Source: Actinomortierella ambigua (lineage: Eukaryota > Mortierellomycota > Mortierellomycetes > Mortierellales > Mortierellaceae). From it: a stretch of DNA of 44,558 nucleotides. A program made the translations under genes and the position numbers. The DNA is taken from the NCBI GenBank assembly GCA_016098155.1, contig JAAAJB010000279.1, positions 1 to 44,558 on the forward strand, in the 5' to 3' direction. This document shows, piece by piece, positions 1 through 9,665 of the stretch. Under the pieces are notes generated by a model. The model did no database searches and had not been told where the DNA came from. It was given only the letters and a program-made list of their open reading frames with translations. How positions within the stretch are numbered: position 1 is the stretch's first letter; each line of letters opens with the position of its first letter.

Positions 1-42
1 TTGACGATGATGGGTGGAAAACGGATCTCAAATTAATGGAGA

Positions 43-520
43 TCAAGTCAGAGTTCGAGTGGCTCCAGCTAGCGCCGCTCCAGGAAACATCGTAACAATA
101 TTGCCTTTAGATCTCTTTGGTTTGATGTGGAGATTGTAAAGCAACGCGTCGCCGGTCGTGGAGCCCACAATGAGCACATTATGCCGCGATTGTTTCCGCT
201 CTCTCAAGGACGACGATGATGACGATGAAGCCTGTGGAACGACATTCTGAACAAACAAAAACCATGTCTGGGACTCGGAGATGGGCCACTCGAGGATGGT
301 CTGTGAGTTGTGCATCAGTCTCGATGCTGCTTCTTTGCATCCCAGATCAATCGTCATCCCCCAGTCTCACTGCCTTTGTCGCCACTATCACTTTCCACAT
401 CCACATCCTCATCCTCAGAGCTCTCCATTGCACGTCTACCTCCGCGACCTTTGACTTTGCCTTTCTGACGCACGGCCTGTTTTCTTGCCTATGGATTTGG
501 GCATTGTCTATATCGTCCGC
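43..520 (-). CDS. Unresolved gene fragment at the window edge, possible WD-repeat-like exon
   Basis: I do not recognise this gene. A minus-strand frame at 357..43 encodes about 104 residues, including a stretch NVLIVGSTTGDALLYNL that looks like one beta-propeller blade, preceded by a run of serines. Just upstream, in another frame, lies a basic then acidic stretch (KGKVKGRGGRR followed by MESSEDEDVDVESDSGDKG). A plausible 70-nt intron beginning GTGAGA at about 388 and ending in CTCACAG lies between the two stretches, but its phase does not fit, so I cannot join them with confidence. It could be the end of a nuclear WD-type protein running off the left edge, or a chance open frame. Confidence 0.25.
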
Positions 521-1041
521 ACTACATATGAGTTACATTGTGTTTCATCTCAACTTTATCACACTCCACATGAAAGTTTCGCGCGGGTTTATTCTTCTTC
601 TTCTGTGCGGGATTGGTTTATGTGCTAAAATGGGCAGCATTGGCGTGTACAAAATTGCGAGCACATTTGTTCGTCTAGAGGGCGCATGTGTGGAGCTGCC
701 ATCCAAAAGATGTATGTTGCTCCTTGCAAAACACGTCGCCAATGAGGAGAATGGGGATATAGAATACGGACTATGTACAAAAGTCGAAATGAGGGGGGGG
801 CGGTGGCGGTGGCGATGGGAGAGGGCGTGGTTTGGATTGTGAACAGCGCTACAGGGGTGATAAATGAGAGGGGAGGGGGTGATGAAACAAAAGGGGATAA
901 AGAAACAAGGAATGGGGTAGATGTATGGTATCGGGCTGCTAGAAACCTTGGTGCAGGCGGGTGAAGGTGAATGGACGAAGAAGGAGTAAGAGGAGGTAAA
1001 GATGTTTTCCTTCCCCCTCTGTCTTATCGGAGGAACTCTTG
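358..1041. other. Interval without a supported gene
   Basis: Apart from the acidic stretch at about 390-520 noted with the left-edge fragment, I see no gene. Overlapping open frames on both strands (216..842 plus, 545..1045 minus) have no recognisable domain and low-complexity composition. The right part, just before the hydrolase stop codon, is G-rich on the plus strand and probably holds that gene's 3' UTR. Confidence 0.5.
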
Positions 1042-3557
1042 TCAATGGTGGCTCGCGTATTCTGCAGGAGCAAAATCAAAAGCCTGCTGCAACTTTTCGT
1101 TGTCCAGCGACGACGGCTGGAAATCAAGACGCGTGCTAGCAGGGCGGATCACCTTCGCCAGTTCGCTCAGCAGCTTTGCCGTCAAGCGATTGGAAGGCAA
1201 GATAAGGTCGATCGCAGGGTCCAAATGCCCCTGACCCTTGAACAGCTTGTATTTTGTGTTTGGGATCTCCGCGGAGCACAGCAGTTCGAAGAACGTTTGA
1301 GATGATTGGGCAGGGATCAGTCTGTCATACTCGCCATGGATAATCAAAATCGATTTCGGCAGCACACGTTCCAGCAGCTCCGGTCGCTCCAACGTCGCGT
1401 TCGCAGTCGCCAGCAGCCAGGATGGGGAACATGCCAGGTAGTTGTTTGGTGACCGATGCATCACTCGTGGCATCGCCGACACTTCTTCAATGCCGCGCTT
1501 GTGCAGGTATGCGTAGTAGAAAGTGATGTCAAAGACTCCTGAAAAAAGGATCAGACCATGCACTCGTTCCTTGAGCTGTACACCGTTGTTCGTGAGTGGA
1601 TGCAGGGGCAGCTGGTATTGGCGGTTGGAGTTGTCGCTCGTCTCGGGCCACGCAGGGAGGTTCACAACAGGCGTAACATCGGTCTCCACGGTGGGCGGTG
1701 ACGCTCCATCGAGCTGGTCGATTGCATCCTTGATGATAGCTAACGAAGCAATATGCGCGCCTGATCCTGAGCCCATGAGGTAGATGTTGCTGGGGTCGCC
1801 GCCATAGCGGGTGATGTTGACCGTGGTCCACACAATGGCTTCCTGAATGTCCTTGACCATGTCCTCGATCTTGCCGGCTGGATAGTGAGTATAGTCAGGG
1901 ACGACTACAATGTAGCCTTGGTTCGCCAAGTTTTGAGCCATCGGCATCAGCATTGATTTGTGACCAGAGTCCCAGGCGCCGCCATAGACATAAATGATGA
2001 CGGGGCCACCATTTGACTCGACGGTGTGGTCGGACCCAGCGTCGTCATCCACTAAAGGGCTAGACGGGTTGGACGTAGCCGAGCTGTCTCCGATGTAGAC
2101 GTCCAAAACGTTCTTGCCCGAGCCATAGTTGATGTTCCTAGTTTAAGTGCGAAGATAAAAAAGGCGAGGGAATATTGATGTCAGCAGAAGATTGGAGGGA
2201 ATGCAAGGATATGTAATGCACAGAGGCGTGCATGATGATATGGCGCAACAGGGGTGGGAGCGTACTAAAGAAAGGAGGGGGGGGGAAGAGATAGAGACAG
2301 ATAAAGAGAGGGAAAAGGAAAGATACGCATGGAATTTGAGCTGCAGTAGTCGATGGATGATAATCGATCCTCCAAAGTTTGCGATATTGGCATATGTCCT
2401 AAACTGTGGAGAAGACAACGTTGCCAGGATAATGTGCTTTGACCCCTGAAGAATGTCAAACATACGAAGAGAAGAGTGATGCTCACACAAGCTATAGCCT
2501 GCTGCAGTGGCAAGATGGAGAGATAGAGAGAGAGAGAGAGGGATAAAGAGGGAGGGAAGAGATGAGTGGAAGGGAAGGGGGGGGGGAGGAGATGAAGATC
2601 GAGAGAGAGAGAGGGAAAGGGATGGGAAAAGTGACATTGCAGTCATTCACATTACTTGATCATATCGGTTCGTTTGTCGTTTGTCAGCTGGAAACGAGCA
2701 AAGTGGCCAAACAGCGGGATGAGACGCACCAGTTTGTTGAACTGCAGCTCGCCATAGGTTGACACCACCTTGTAGACCCGGATAGGATGATACGGCAGGA
2801 ATGGGTATGGCTGAGGAGCATCTATATTGCCATTTGGTTTCATTGTTTTGGGTTGTTTGTTGTTGGGGCAAGAGCGTGTTAGGTACCACTGCATGAATAC
2901 ACCCTCCGGGCTTCAAAGCCAGTCAAGCTTGGTCGGTAACGCAACAACAGCAAAACATAGCACCGTGCGAGCAAAACGGGCAGTGTTGTGTGTCTCCTTG
3001 ACCCGTTTTCATGTGCAAATCAAGGAGAATGGGAGACAAGGGTGACAAAGGAACTCTTGGCCAACCGTTCCCAGCCCTGTTTGCTTGTTCAATCGTTTCC
3101 ACGCCTCGTCGCCTTTGAATCAACAAAAACTGTTGACACAGCACGGCATAGTGCCTTACCAGTTTGAGCTTTGGGAGAGAGAGAAAGTGGGAAAAAGGAA
3201 GAAAGGAACCGAGGTTCATGATGGTGAGCAATTGATGAAGACACGCTGGCCCAACTCCACGACAACATAACAGAGAGAATACTCACCATAGCGAAGGTAT
3301 ATCAACCATGCAGTGAAGTACACCACGGCTATAGTGCATGGAAGAGAGAGAGAGAGATGGACAGACAGGCAGAGAGTGAGAGAGATGCATAGACAGACAA
3401 GAAAAGAGCAAGTGGAGTTGATAAGGAGTGGCGAGAGCTAGAAGATAAGGCGAAGGAGCCAGCCGAGCATACTTGTGACAGCCGCCCACAGAGGCAGAAA
3501 GAAGATAGCAATGAACGCTACCGTGAGGCGCTGCCCACGGGAAAGAGAGGTCGACAT
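1042..3557 (-). CDS. Membrane alpha/beta hydrolase, isoprenylcysteine methylesterase (ICME)-like
   Basis: Serine hydrolase of the isoprenylcysteine methylesterase-like / carboxylesterase group; members with this layout sit in ER or Golgi membranes and demethylate prenylated proteins, so that role is inferred. The last exon (2137..1042) holds the hydrolase: YGSGKNVLDVYIGD lead-in, oxyanion motif VYGGAWDSG, nucleophile elbow GSGSGAH, acid in HGEYDRLIP, and histidine in GQGHLDP. An intron at 2138..2655 joins an upstream exon ending DMIK to NINYGSG in frame. The chosen start (3557) opens an exon 3557..3473 with a hydrophobic helix (VAFIAIFFLPLWAAV). It splices in phase to a 42-nt exon 3328..3287 (VVYFTAWLIYLRY), giving an N-terminal membrane hairpin. 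Exons between about 2790 and 3210 are not resolved; one candidate reads GDEAWKRLNKQTGLGT. Confidence 0.75.
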
Positions 3558-3929
3558 TGCAGAGGAGGAGAGGTTGCAGGGTGATGAATGGAGAGGATTG
3601 GCAGCGACTCTTTTGATGCAATGCAACGAGGAGAGAGAGAGTGTGTGTGTAAGGAAGAGTGCAATGAGAATAAAAAAACAACAAATATCGTTTTTTGGGG
3701 GGTGAGAGCGTGCAGGGACAAACGACTGCCCCCCCCCCTCTCTCTCTCCCTCTCTCTTCCCCCCCCCCACGTCTAGTCTACTCTTTCTCCCCCACTTTTC
3801 GTACGATCGCCGGGATTTGGTGCTTTGTTTTCTTTTTCTCCACAAAAAACTCAACTCAACAAGCTCACTTCAAACTCAAACCAGCACTCAATGAACAAAC
3901 TGTGGCTGGCGGCTTTTTAATTGGGCCTA
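3558..3929. promoter_or_regulatory. Hydrolase promoter and TALE gene 3' flank
   Basis: This 372-nt gap separates the hydrolase start from the stop codon of the TALE homeodomain gene; both genes are on the minus strand. It holds a C-rich then CT-rich tract at about 3730-3775 and A/T-rich stretches. No clear TATA element was seen. Confidence 0.4.
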
Positions 3930-6347
3930 CTACTCGCTACCATTCTCAATCTCGACCATAGGTCGCCTTTCGCTCATCAACGGTGCACTACCGTGCTGTT
4001 GAGCATCCTGGAGTTGAGGGGTGTGCTGGTGCTGGTGCTGGTGCTGGTGTTGGTGCTGGTGCTGTTGGTGGTGCTGGTGTTGTTGCTGAGGCTGGTGTTG
4101 TTGCTGAGGCTGTTGCTGCTGATGATTCTGATTCTGATGCTGCTGTTGCTGCTGCTGTTGCGGGTGATGCCCACCTTCAACTTCCACCAACATGCGCGAG
4201 CCTTTGCCCTTCCGGACGATCGTGACCTGGTCCATCGGCTCATCCGTGCCTGCCACTGCCGCTGCCGCTGCCTCCACCAAGATCGGCTGCAAGATCCGGC
4301 GCCGGGCATTAATAAACCAGTTGCTGATCTGGTTCAAGGTCAGTCCAGTCTCTTGAGACAGCTTAATCTTCTCATCCTCTGTCGGGTAGGGGTGCTTGGC
4401 GTTCTCCACCAGCCACGCCTTCAAGACTGTCGTCACCGTCTTGGGCAAGTTGCCACGCCGTTTGCGACCACCCTGGCTTTGCTGGCTCTGGCTCTGGCAC
4501 GGACTCTGGCTCTGGCACGGGCTCTGGCTCTGGCTCTGGATTTGGCTGTGCTGTTGCTGATTGCGCAGTGGCTGGTGGTGATTATGATGCTGTGGCGGTT
4601 GCTGCATGGGGCGATACATCAGCTGGCGGTGTTGATGAGACTCTTGGCGAGGCGAGTAGTCGTCTCGAGGCAGTCGTGATCCAGAATGAAGGGATGGTGA
4701 AGGCGAAGGGTGAGCTCGAAGCCTTGGGCTGCGTGACATTGAACGGTGTCCCTCGGATCCATCTCGGCTTTGAGGGTACGACGATGAGCGGTGCCCAAAG
4801 GATAGGGCCTCGTGCTTGAGCGGCGGGGCCGATTCGTCGCCATAAGGTGAAGCGTATGGCGACGGCCGCAACGACGTGGACGAAGAAGGGTACTCACCAG
4901 AGGCCGTCGAAGGGTGGTGCTGGTGACGGGGTAGAGCCATCGTGTCCTCTGCGCGCGGTCGTGACGATGGAGAGTAGCGATCAGCACTGTCCCTGCTTGG
5001 TGGGGGGTGGTGTGGGTCTGAGGGGTGGTCATTGTCGCTGTACGTGCGAGGGTATTCTTTGGTGGAAACATACTCTGCTGATCTGCCGCGATATGGTGCC
5101 GACTCGTATCGGTCATCATGGTAGTCTGGGCGTGCATTCTGTTCTTCCGAGTAGAAGCGGCCTGGCACCGATTCGGCCTGCGCTTCTGAATGTCGATAAC
5201 CATACGATGCTGTTGTATCGGGGTGGTAGGGGTATGGTTGGCGAGAATGTCGAGGGGGGGATGGTGCTCGGCCTGGATACGTTGGCTGGGGCCGTGTCAA
5301 AGGCACAGGGGAAGATGGCCGAGGCGAGGCTGGGCCTCGAGTGTAGTTCACCTCTGTTGGGCTAAGTGTGGGGGACGACGTCTCAGGCAGTCCTGAGGCT
5401 ATTGGTGGAAGGGGGCGACGATCCTGTGGGATTGGGTAGTGGCTAGAGTCAACGTGAGCGGGTTCCCGGAATGCATTTGCCCTGTCAAACGTTGAGGAGT
5501 GCGCAGAGGGCGAAACACCTATTTGGAGGGACAAGATACACGATTGTGAATACACACTTGGTTTGGGGGGGGGGGCAGAGCAATTAAATTTTGTTCTATC
5601 CTGGGTACGCCCAAGATGAGCATTATTGAAAACAGAGCTCGGGGCATCCTTACTTTGTGAGACAGCACGTCGTCGGCGTTTCTCTCGTTCTTTCTCACCA
5701 TCCTGCTCCAACTCAAGGTCACGCTCGCGCTGGTTGCGTTCGACCGTGCGAGTATATCGCACCAGTTCCCACCATAGCAGGCTGTTCTGGTCAAGCATGT
5801 GCTGTACTTTCTTGCGCTGCATCTGGATGCGTTGTTGATTGCTTTCGGGTGCTGGGGCCAGCGTCTGTGCGAGAGCATCCATCGACGAGGAGGCCGAGAC
5901 ATAGGACGATGGTGGCGTCATGGCACCAATTGTTGCTGGGCGTTTTGGCGACATGATGTCGATGGCTTGACCATTACTGTTGCTCTGTTGCTTGGCATGG
6001 TGCTCATCTAAAGGTGACGGCGAGGAGGACGGTGAAGGAGGGCGCGACGCTCGATGTGCATGTGGAGTTAATGCATGTTTTTGTGGAGGGATGGTATCGT
6101 TGTCATCGCCCATGACCACATCTCCACCTCGGGGGCCTGCTCGATCGACGTCCATATCCATGGAGGTATCCTCTCTTGTCTTGGGTGTTCTTGAGTTGTC
6201 CTTGTGTGACAGCGCTGTTAGCGATGGTGTAAAGTCGTCAAATAGGACAAGAGGCGAGAAGGTGCGGGGCCCTCGATACCCATACTGTTGTGTCTCCATG
6301 GCTCTGCTGGTTGTCGATAAAGGTGTTGGCGAGACAACGGAAATCAT
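3930..6347 (-). CDS. TALE-class homeodomain transcription factor
   Basis: Nuclear DNA-binding protein of the TALE homeobox superclass (three extra loop residues, as in MEIS/PBC/TGIF and fungal TALE factors). The homeodomain lies at about residues 580-642. It has a basic arm [11 protein letters not shown], the TALE hallmark HPYP, and recognition helix [13 protein letters not shown]. The rest is low complexity: Ser/Pro/Arg-rich upstream, and a Gln/His tail after the homeodomain with alternating HQ repeats. A 135-nt intron at 5519..5653 (donor GTAAGG, acceptor AAATAG) fits phase 1 and joins AVSQ to SVSPSAHSS, giving about 760 residues. The intron has no stop and is a multiple of three, so the unspliced frame stays open at 805 residues. 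Start M1 at 6347 is used; a second Met (METQQYG, 6299) is possible. Target genes and partners cannot be told from sequence. Confidence 0.9.
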   Translation of the reverse strand: MISVVSPTPLSTTSRAMETQQYGYRGPRTFSPLVLFDDFTPSLTALSHKDNSRTPKTREDTSMDMDVDRAGPRGGDVVMGDDNDTIPPQKHALTPHAHRASRPPSPSSSPSPLDEHHAKQQSNSNGQAIDIMSPKRPATIGAMTPPSSYVSASSSMDALAQTLAPAPESNQQRIQMQRKKVQHMLDQNSLLWWELVRYTRTVERNQRERDLELEQDGEKEREKRRRRAVSQSKDAPSSVFNNAHLGRTQDRTKFNCSAPPPKPSVYSQSCILSLQIGVSPSAHSSTFDRANAFREPAHVDSSHYPIPQDRRPLPPIASGLPETSSPTLSPTEVNYTRGPASPRPSSPVPLTRPQPTYPGRAPSPPRHSRQPYPYHPDTTASYGYRHSEAQAESVPGRFYSEEQNARPDYHDDRYESAPYRGRSAEYVSTKEYPRTYSDNDHPSDPHHPPPSRDSADRYSPSSRPRAEDTMALPRHQHHPSTASGEYPSSSTSLRPSPYASPYGDESAPPLKHEALSFGHRSSSYPQSRDGSEGHRSMSRSPRLRAHPSPSPSLHSGSRLPRDDYSPRQESHQHRQLMYRPMQQPPQHHNHHQPLRNQQQHSQIQSQSQSPCQSQSPCQSQSQQSQGGRKRRGNLPKTVTTVLKAWLVENAKHPYPTEDEKIKLSQETGLTLNQISNWFINARRRILQPILVEAAAAAVAGTDEPMDQVTIVRKGKGSRMLVEVEGGHHPQQQQQQQHQNQNHQQQQPQQQHQPQQQHQHHQQHQHQHQHQHQHQHTPQLQDAQQHGSAPLMSERRPMVEIENGSE
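5519..5653 (-). other. Probable stopless in-frame intron in the TALE gene
   Basis: On the minus strand the segment starts GTAAGG and ends TCCAAATAG, and contains an 11-base pyrimidine run of C. Removal restores a smooth serine-rich reading. Its length is 45 codons with no stop, so retention would insert 45 residues without a frameshift. Confidence 0.65.
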
Positions 6348-7402
6348 GTGCGAGGAGTGGGGGACTGGGTAGCTTGAAACAGTTGCGGGGACTGAGGCGA
6401 TGGCTCGAAGGCAAGGAGCTCACGCAAAGAGCTGCCAAGTGGACAGTTCCTTAGCGTGCTTCAATGTGGGAGAGTGTGTAGGGAGAATTGGGCTAGTATT
6501 TTTCTTTTTTTTCCGCTGGATGGTCCGAAGGTGGTAAAGAGGAGGAGTGTGTTGGTGACCAATAGGGTACGAGGACCGCAATAGTGATGATCCTGAATGA
6601 CTTTGAGAGTGAGGCAGGAGGAGACAATGAAGGGGGTGTGGACAAAGGCTGTATGCTTGGTAGGGGTGGGGGGAAGAGCAACAGAGAGAATCTGGGTATG
6701 GTGGGTTAATTGATGTCGAGTACAGAGGAGGAGGGGGGGGATTGATGCAATTTCGATGAATGTCAACCTTGACGGGTGCGCTGTCAGAGCGCTGTCAGAG
6801 AAGTCTGAAGGAAAAAAAATCGCTCATTCCCCGATTGGGAAATGGGTTTCACCCAGAAAATAGCGCATCACGTGCACGAGTACCTCTTTGGAGGAAGCCC
6901 TGGACACATCACATCGATTCTCTGGGTTCTGGACAATATAAGACTCGCGCAACCTGGCAGCCCGACGTTCTACCAATTGGCGAACCGCCTTCCTCAAACG
7001 CCCGACCCGACATCCTCAGCTTCAACACACTCTTAATACGCAGAAATCTTTGACCAAGCGACCTTCAAAGTTCTCTCCCTGACGAGAAAGATTCGTGTAC
7101 TGTACGAGATCAAAAGTGGGCAGGTGAGGATCTTGTGTGAGCAGGGCTCCACGGTCGCCTCTGGTAGGCATCTCCGCCGTCAGCTGTGGCTGGCCCTGAC
7201 TTTGTCCATCTCAACGCCCTTTTTTAAAATGGGTCTCGAGAGGAGAGGTCGCAGCCTTTGAGAAACCGCGAGGGAGTGGAGTGGGAACATGTCGCGTCGA
7301 CCGGAGGTCGAGTTACGGTCGTGCTTTCAAGCAAGGTTAGGGGTCAAAGTCTGTGGTTTTCTTTTTTTTTTTGTTTGTCGCCCATGGTACAGAGCAAACT
7401 GA
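6348..7402. promoter_or_regulatory. Upstream region of the TALE gene
   Basis: About 1.05 kb between the TALE start and the histidinol phosphatase stop, both on the minus strand. The nearer half (6450-6760) is purine-rich on the plus strand, so pyrimidine-rich in the TALE gene's direction, like other promoters here. Short open frames at 6760..7053 on the plus strand have no recognisable domain. No RNA gene was seen. Confidence 0.4.
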
Positions 7403-8440
7403 CTATTTGTAGGAAACATCCTCCGAAGCTAGAGAGAAATCTAACGACCAGACGGGAACAGACTTGACAATGACATGCTGGAAGGAGCCCGTCTCGCTCA
7501 GAGCACTTGTGGTCAGGATCTCACCGGCATCGACCAGGTGTTCCTCCTCCTTTGGCGCCAAATAGAACACCTCTTTAATATTCATGCGCTCGAGATACTG
7601 CTTGAGCTCTGGTACGTAAAACATGCCAACGTCCTTGGGGCCATGCGAATCATCCGAAAGAGTGATGCGACCCCGTTTTTCAAGGATGTACTCCAAGATG
7701 TCGCGCTGCGGGTAAGCGTCGGCCAGTCCCTTTTTCCACGCACGCGAGTTGAGCTCAAACAGTCCTCCGTATGAGACGACGTAGTCGATGTTGCGCTTGA
7801 CCAGCGACCAGAGATGATCAGTCAACTGGAAAGAAGGGGAAGCGGCATCCAAACCAGAGGCATCCAAGACAGCGGGCTTGAAGAAGATGCGTACCAGATC
7901 GAAATGGCCAACGACCTCGGGCTGCAGTTGCTGGAGCATCTCGTACTGCGACTCAAAGTAGCGCTCAAACAGCCGCTTCCAGTCGCCCTTGCCGACGACC
8001 TGGAGTGCCTTTTGATAGAGCTCCAATGAAAAGTCGATCGGGACCGAGTCTACATGGTGCATCGAACCCACGATGTACTGCACGGGAGCAAGTCCCTCTG
8101 GGCCCTCTCCAAGGCGGTGGCGATGGCGCAATTGACGGATCCACTGAATGGATTGCGAGCCAAAGTACTCGGTCTCAAAGCCGATCAGAAGGGTGATTTG
8201 GTCCCTGTAGGCGTCACGGAGGCGCTGTGCCTCGGCCAGGTAGCTGTCAAACATTCCCTCGAGATCGCGAGTGGAGAGGTGCGCTTCTTCCGGATACAGT
8301 TGGTCAGGAAGATAGCGAGGCATGTGTTCCGAAAGGCCATATGTGGTGAATTTCTTGGCGATAGCGGACTGCACCACCTGCTCTAGTGTGCCGGTGGCAT
8401 GCATGCAAAACTGGCCAGAATGTGAATGGAATGAAAACAT
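7403..8440 (-). CDS. HIS2: Histidinol-phosphatase (PHP family)
   Basis: Predicted to hydrolyse L-histidinol phosphate to histidinol and phosphate, the penultimate part of histidine synthesis, in the cytosol. The 345-residue length suits the fungal HIS2/his9 enzymes. The protein begins MFSFHSHSGQFC, the metal-binding HxHxG motif 1 of PHP phosphoesterases. Further metal-ligand segments are GLSEHMP, the glutamate of GFETEYF, GSMHHVD, GHFDLVR, and C-terminal LSDDSHGPKDVG. I chose this Met because the family starts right at the HSHSG motif; the frame extends 20 residues upstream without conserved sequence. No intron is needed. It diverges from the small mitochondrial-protein gene on the plus strand. 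Confidence 0.9.
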   Translation of the reverse strand: MFSFHSHSGQFCMHATGTLEQVVQSAIAKKFTTYGLSEHMPRYLPDQLYPEEAHLSTRDLEGMFDSYLAEAQRLRDAYRDQITLLIGFETEYFGSQSIQWIRQLRHRHRLGEGPEGLAPVQYIVGSMHHVDSVPIDFSLELYQKALQVVGKGDWKRLFERYFESQYEMLQQLQPEVVGHFDLVRIFFKPAVLDASGLDAASPSFQLTDHLWSLVKRNIDYVVSYGGLFELNSRAWKKGLADAYPQRDILEYILEKRGRITLSDDSHGPKDVGMFYVPELKQYLERMNIKEVFYLAPKEEEHLVDAGEILTTSALSETGSFQHVIVKSVPVWSLDFSLASEDVSYK

Positions 8441-8993
8441 TGTGTGGGCTAAGGTGGTAGGAGAGGTGCAAGGACAATGAAGAACAAAAGCTGATTCCAA
8501 GGGGCGGGAGGAGTAGAGGAGAGAGGAGAAGAAACAAGGTTCGAGAAGTCACTCTCGCCCAAGATTCATTCTGCAGCTCAGCTACTCACGGTGACACCAC
8601 ACCCACCACGCTTGGAAGCAACGCGCTTTTTGCTTTGTTTGCAGGAGAGGAGCGGGAACGGGGTGGTGGCCTTGCTCCGGCTGGGGGAGGGGGGTAGGGG
8701 GACCCCGTATCTGTGGTTTATTTTTTCCTTATTGTGTGTATAGTACTCCGAAGAAGGGGAGGGGAGAAACAAGAGATAAAAAAAAAAGTTGTGTGATGTA
8801 AGGCTGACAGGCCACCATGGGTGGCCATGTCTCGGTCAATGCGTGTGCGCGGTCTCGTTCTTTCCCTCCTCTATATATCTCCCACCTTTTTCTTCTCTCC
8901 ATTTCCATTCAACCTCCCATCCCCTTCTCTTCACTTCCCACAACTATCCCACCCTTTCTACCTGATCTTCTCTGCATTATACAACATCATAAC
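8441..8993. promoter_or_regulatory. Divergent promoter of HIS2 and the small mitochondrial-protein gene
   Basis: Shared 553-nt upstream region. The right end has a TATA-like CTATATATCT at 8871-8880, followed by about 110 nt of CT-rich leader up to the ATG at 8994. Confidence 0.5.
8871..8880 (+). promoter_or_regulatory. TATA-like element of the small mitochondrial-protein gene
   Basis: CTATATATCT lies 114 nt before the start codon and is followed by a CT-rich leader, a typical fungal arrangement of TATA box and pyrimidine-rich transcription start region. Confidence 0.45.
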
Positions 8994-9506
8994 ATGGCCT
9001 CTCTCTCCCGCCCCCTCGCCCGTGTGATGCAGTCCGGCACTACCACTCTGCCCTCCACTGCAGCCCAGTCCCCTCGCAACATCGCCATGCAGCTCCTCAC
9101 CTCCCGCGCCTTTCACAACTCGAGCCCAACCCTAACAGAGGACTGGAAGTCGGACCAAGGCGAGCTCAAGAGCGCCCCAGGCTGGAAGGAGGAGAATGCG
9201 ACAGATTCCGAGGCCGACGTCAAGGCCGACAGAGAGCCATTGCCCAAGAACGTGAAGGAGCTCCAGTCAGAGTCGATTCAAAACCTGCGGTCCAAGGAAA
9301 CCCTCTTTGACAAGGTCCAGGATGAAGCCCAACACCTCCAATTCGAGGCCAAACAGATGGAGCAATCGGTCTTGGACGGCGCCAGGAGCACCGCCTCCGC
9401 CGTCAAAGAGGCCGTTGTCGACTCGGCCGACTTTGTTGCAAAGGCTTTTGTCGGCGGCACTGATCACTCGCGCATCAAAAAGAAGCACGAGGCCCATCAC
9501 CACTAA
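8994..9506 (+). CDS. Small probable mitochondrial protein with LEA-like helix
   Basis: Predicted 170-residue protein that I cannot assign to a named family. The first 40 residues are rich in Ser, Ala, Arg and Thr with no acidic residue (MASLSRPLARVMQ) and end in RAFHNSSP, the usual look of a fungal mitochondrial presequence and its cleavage region. The mature part is highly charged and hydrophilic; residues 95-150 form a likely long amphipathic helix (DKVQDEAQHLQFEAKQMEQ, then ARSTASAVKEAVVDSADF), reminiscent of LEA-like stress proteins. It ends in a basic/His tail KKKHEAHHH. The open frame runs 59 codons further upstream through the CT-rich leader; the ATG at 8994 was chosen because the presequence starts there. 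A matrix or membrane-associated protective role is only an inference. Confidence 0.75.
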   Translation: MASLSRPLARVMQSGTTTLPSTAAQSPRNIAMQLLTSRAFHNSSPTLTEDWKSDQGELKSAPGWKEENATDSEADVKADREPLPKNVKELQSESIQNLRSKETLFDKVQDEAQHLQFEAKQMEQSVLDGARSTASAVKEAVVDSADFVAKAFVGGTDHSRIKKKHEAHHH

Positions 9507-9665
9507 GATCATAGCGTCATATAGCTCCCCTCCTAGCTCTCCTTTCCCACACCATTTGTACATAGTCCATGATATCAAAATACAAAGCATGAAAAAAAAC
9601 AAGGATGAAAAAAAAATGCTGCGAATGTATTTGAAAAGAACAACCTTTTTTTTTTTCTCTCCTCG
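9507..9665. other. Convergent 3' ends
   Basis: 159 nt between two converging genes. Contains A-rich stretches near 9592-9616 and a T-run at 9645-9656 (poly-A on the minus strand), suitable for 3' processing of both transcripts. Confidence 0.4.

Noticed and set aside
216..842. 208-codon plus-strand open frame at the left edge
   Set aside because: Composition is a Ser/Leu/Trp/Arg mixture with no domain, and it overlaps better-looking minus-strand segments.
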